From positions 62,001-126,000 of the forward strand of contig CAKOHK010000002.1 in assembly GCA_934085595.1 (NCBI GenBank): a stretch of 64,000 nucleotides of DNA, given 5' to 3'. This DNA comes from an uncultured Bacilli bacterium (GTDB lineage Bacteria > Bacillota_I > Bacilli_A > RF39 > UBA660). Below the pieces are notes generated by a model. It made no database searches, had not been told where the DNA came from, and worked only from the letters and a program-made list of their open reading frames with translations. How positions within the stretch are numbered: position 1 is the stretch's first letter; each line of letters begins with the position of its first letter. A program made the position numbers and the translations under genes. This document shows positions 62,060-64,000 of the stretch, piece after piece.

Positions 62060-63085
62060 ATGATGAAAGAACCAAATACATGGAAAGAACCGGAAACACA
62101 TTATGTTAAAGCACTGGAAGAACCATGGTATAAATTATTGGTTAAATTGGAAAATTTAATATCAATAGAAACGATGAAATTTTACGAAAAAAAAGGCATT
62201 GTAACAATGCATTTACCTGTTACTACAGGAAGCATATCAAGCCCAATGGGTAAGGGAAGTGATTCAAGCCCAGTTAAGATTAATATTGAAGGAATTGATA
62301 CTTATTTAGCGGATTCAATGCAATTTTTGCTAGAATATGGATGTAGACTAACTGATAAAGGAGTATATTATGTTATGCCTTCATTTAGGGGAGAAAAAGC
62401 TGATGAAAGGCATTTGTGTCAATTTTATCATAGCGAAGCTGAGATATTTGGAAATTTGGATGATGTGATTCAATTAGTTGAAGAGTATATAAAATATTTA
62501 TCAAAAGAAATTATAAAAAAATTAGGAAAAGAACTAGAAAAAGCAATAGGAGATATATCTCATATAAAAAAGATTGCTAATATGAAAAGCAGTTTTCCTA
62601 GAATAACATTTGAAGAAGCAGAAAAAGAAATAAAATCTATCCATACAAATGACATCGAAAAATATATTCAATATAACAATGGATGGAGAAATATTACAAG
62701 CTCTGGAGAAAAGGAAATTATGAGAATACATAATGGACTAGTTTGGATAACAAATTACGATATTCTAGCAGTTCCATTTTATCAAAAATTTGATTTAAAC
62801 TTAAAAGGGACTGCTAAGAATGCTGATTTGCTGATGGGAATAGGTGAAACGGTTGGATGTGGCGAAAGACATACAACATATGAAGAATTAGAAGAATCAT
62901 TAAAAGTTCATGAGATAAATAGCGAAGAATATAACTGGTATATTAATATGAAAAAGATAAAACCGCTAAATACATCAGGATTTGGAATGGGAATAGAAAG
63001 ATTTTTGATGTGGGTATTAAAAGGCTCAGATATAAGGAATATGCAAATCTGTTTAAGGTTTAATGGAAAAGAAAATATTTTATAA
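62060..63085 (+). CDS. AsnRS/AspRS-like class II synthetase without anticodon domain
   Basis: 341 residues. Class II catalytic core only: motif 1 region TMHLPVTTGSISSPMG, motif 2 YYVMPSFRGEKADERHLCQFYHSEAEIFG broken by loop, motif 3 GFGMGIERFLMWVL. The N-terminal OB-fold that reads the anticodon is absent. Such paralogues include archaeal asparagine synthetase A and enzymes that activate amino acids for small-molecule or peptide synthesis. AAAGGAG site. Downstream methyltransferase suggests a shared pathway. Confidence 0.72.
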   Translation: MMKEPNTWKEPETHYVKALEEPWYKLLVKLENLISIETMKFYEKKGIVTMHLPVTTGSISSPMGKGSDSSPVKINIEGIDTYLADSMQFLLEYGCRLTDKGVYYVMPSFRGEKADERHLCQFYHSEAEIFGNLDDVIQLVEEYIKYLSKEIIKKLGKELEKAIGDISHIKKIANMKSSFPRITFEEAEKEIKSIHTNDIEKYIQYNNGWRNITSSGEKEIMRIHNGLVWITNYDILAVPFYQKFDLNLKGTAKNADLLMGIGETVGCGERHTTYEELEESLKVHEINSEEYNWYINMKKIKPLNTSGFGMGIERFLMWVLKGSDIRNMQICLRFNGKENIL

Positions 63086-63131
63086 AATTAAAGTATAAAA
63101 GTGAAGTATTAAGAATGGAGCGAAAATAAAA

Positions 63132-63962
63132 ATGAAAAAATATACAAAAGAAGAAATAGAACAATTAAGCTATACCGATTTTATATCGTTGATAAAAGAA
63201 GAAAATAGGCCATCAGGAGGAAAAAAGACAATTAGAGAAATAGCAATAAATAGTTTTATAAACGAAAACTCTAAAGTGCTAGAAATTGGATGTACCAACG
63301 GTTTTTCATCTCTAGAAATAAATAAAATAACCAAATGCAACGTTATAGGGATTGATATAAATAAAAAATCAATTTTGAATGCTATTGAAAAAATTAAATT
63401 AAATAATTTGGATAAGGAAAAAATAAAGTTTAAATATGGCGATGCAGAAAATTTATCAGAATTTAAAGATGACACATTCGATTTAATAATATGTGGTAAT
63501 GCTATATCATTTATAAATAATAAGAGTAAAGCAATAGACGAAATAATAAGGGTTTTAAAGCCAAACGGATTTATATCGATTGTACCATTATGGTATAAAG
63601 ATGTCATAAATCAAGAGATTATAAGTAAGGTTAATAAAGAACTTGGCTTTGAAATTACTTGTTATTCTGAAAAAGATTGGACTGATTTTTCTAGAAAAAA
63701 ATTAGAATTATATTACAAAAAGAATTATTCGTTTATATATTGTTTGCCGGAACAAATAAAAGAATATGTTGATAAAATGATTGATTCAAAAAAACATCTA
63801 AAATGTTATAGTCAAAATGAATTGAAAACTATAAAAGAAAGATGGCTTAATACTATATCAGTGTTTAATGATAATTTGTCGTTAACCAAATATTCAGTCA
63901 TTTTATTGCGTAAGACACTATGTAAAGAAGAACAAGAAATATTTTTGACGGATGGAGAATAA
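63132..63962 (+). CDS. Class I SAM-dependent methyltransferase
   Basis: 276 residues. SAM-binding motif I VLEIGCTNGFSSLEI, acidic strand-2 residue in VIGIDINKK, motif II FKYGDAENL and FDLIICGNAISF, and the post-II VLKPNGFISIVPLWY. A methyltransferase_11-type small-molecule enzyme. The about 110-residue C-terminal part (YYKKNYSFIYCLPEQIKEYV) may bind the substrate. Follows the AsnRS-like gene by 46 bp and precedes a further gene, consistent with a biosynthetic operon. Confidence 0.85.
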   Translation: MKKYTKEEIEQLSYTDFISLIKEENRPSGGKKTIREIAINSFINENSKVLEIGCTNGFSSLEINKITKCNVIGIDINKKSILNAIEKIKLNNLDKEKIKFKYGDAENLSEFKDDTFDLIICGNAISFINNKSKAIDEIIRVLKPNGFISIVPLWYKDVINQEIISKVNKELGFEITCYSEKDWTDFSRKKLELYYKKNYSFIYCLPEQIKEYVDKMIDSKKHLKCYSQNELKTIKERWLNTISVFNDNLSLTKYSVILLRKTLCKEEQEIFLTDGE

Positions 63963-63963
63963 T

Positions 63964-64000
63964 ATGGAAATTAAGAAAATCGATTTATCAGAAGAGAATT
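63964..64000 (+). CDS. Start of a gene cut by the window end
   Basis: ATG one base after the methyltransferase stop, GGAGAA ribosome site; reads MEIKKIDLSEEN and runs off the window. The wording is compatible with a GNAT acetyltransferase start, but this is too short to name. Confidence 0.5.
   Translation, partial: MEIKKIDLSEEN

Noticed and set aside
1..64000. tRNA or rRNA genes
   Set aside because: No GTTCRANYC-type T-arm with matching acceptor stem, and no rRNA-like GC-richer block, was seen on either strand by eye; a tRNAscan run would be decisive.

Overview
This is a strongly AT-rich window from a Gram-positive bacterium that uses the standard code: TGA ends genes at 5230, 24621, 25456 and 37994, and TGG is tryptophan. 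Peptidoglycan genes (D-Ala-D-Ala ligase, amidase, glucosaminidase), sortase-built pili, RNase J, the infC-rpmI-rplT order and ABC-F proteins point to Bacillota, most likely an uncultured gut lineage of Bacilli near the Mollicutes-like or Erysipelotrichia branches. That placement is inference. Nearly every gene is on the + strand, in short-spaced or overlapping operons. Many promoters have an extended -10, TGNTATAAT. No rRNA, tRNA or CRISPR array was seen.

1-28 kb is mostly housekeeping: parE (partial) and parC; a wall hydrolase; a likely toxin-antitoxin trio (unknown protein, Panacea antitoxin, PemK-like protein); trmL, rpoZ, an RNase J with a degenerate metal site, a cysteine desulfurase, ackA, nrnA and ysxC; a DUF3048 protein; rplS with a short leader; signal peptidase I; a LiaF-like protein with a three-gene ABC exporter; an amidase, ddl, a sugar nucleotidyltransferase, a tRNA-editing protein, ogt, tag, and a MATE transporter fused to a cytidylate-kinase-like domain.

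28.1-35.6 kb is a complete sortase pilus locus behind a consensus promoter: coiled-coil protein, dedicated signal peptidase, VWA tip adhesin (LPATG), major pilin (LPETG), class C sortase, an LVQTG-ending minor subunit and a second sortase.

35.6-40.5 kb is the most unusual block. Five tightly packed genes encode a pyruvate-kinase-like barrel, a divergent PurA, a uridine-kinase-like enzyme, a J-domain/protein-kinase fusion and a VWA-like protein. They lie behind a consensus promoter whose spacer is filled by a perfect palindrome, and a second palindrome sits just before the ribosome site. The layout suggests a tightly repressed module that makes or modifies a nucleotide-like molecule under kinase/VWA control.

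41.3-47.3 kb is an accessory island (RhuM remnant, KilA-N, RhuM, ASCH, GNAT, class I amidotransferase-like hydrolase, serine recombinase with a stop codon) ending exactly at the 5' end of rbgA. Short ORFs resembling the rbgA start (Ile-Asn-Trp) recur at the internal junctions, suggesting serial insertion into rbgA.

48.3-50.5 kb encodes an mTERF-like protein whose centre is a near-identical array of 26-residue repeats with one hypervariable position. 50.5-53.9 kb holds an ABC-F gene behind a leader-peptide attenuator, then infC (ATA start) -rpmI-rplT behind an attenuator; L20 has a SAP-like tail. The rest carries an acyltransferase, an acyl-CoA synthetase, a hybrid histidine kinase, an RNA methyltransferase-like gene, a short Rel behind a leader ORF and terminator, an AsnRS-like protein without anticodon domain, and a methyltransferase.
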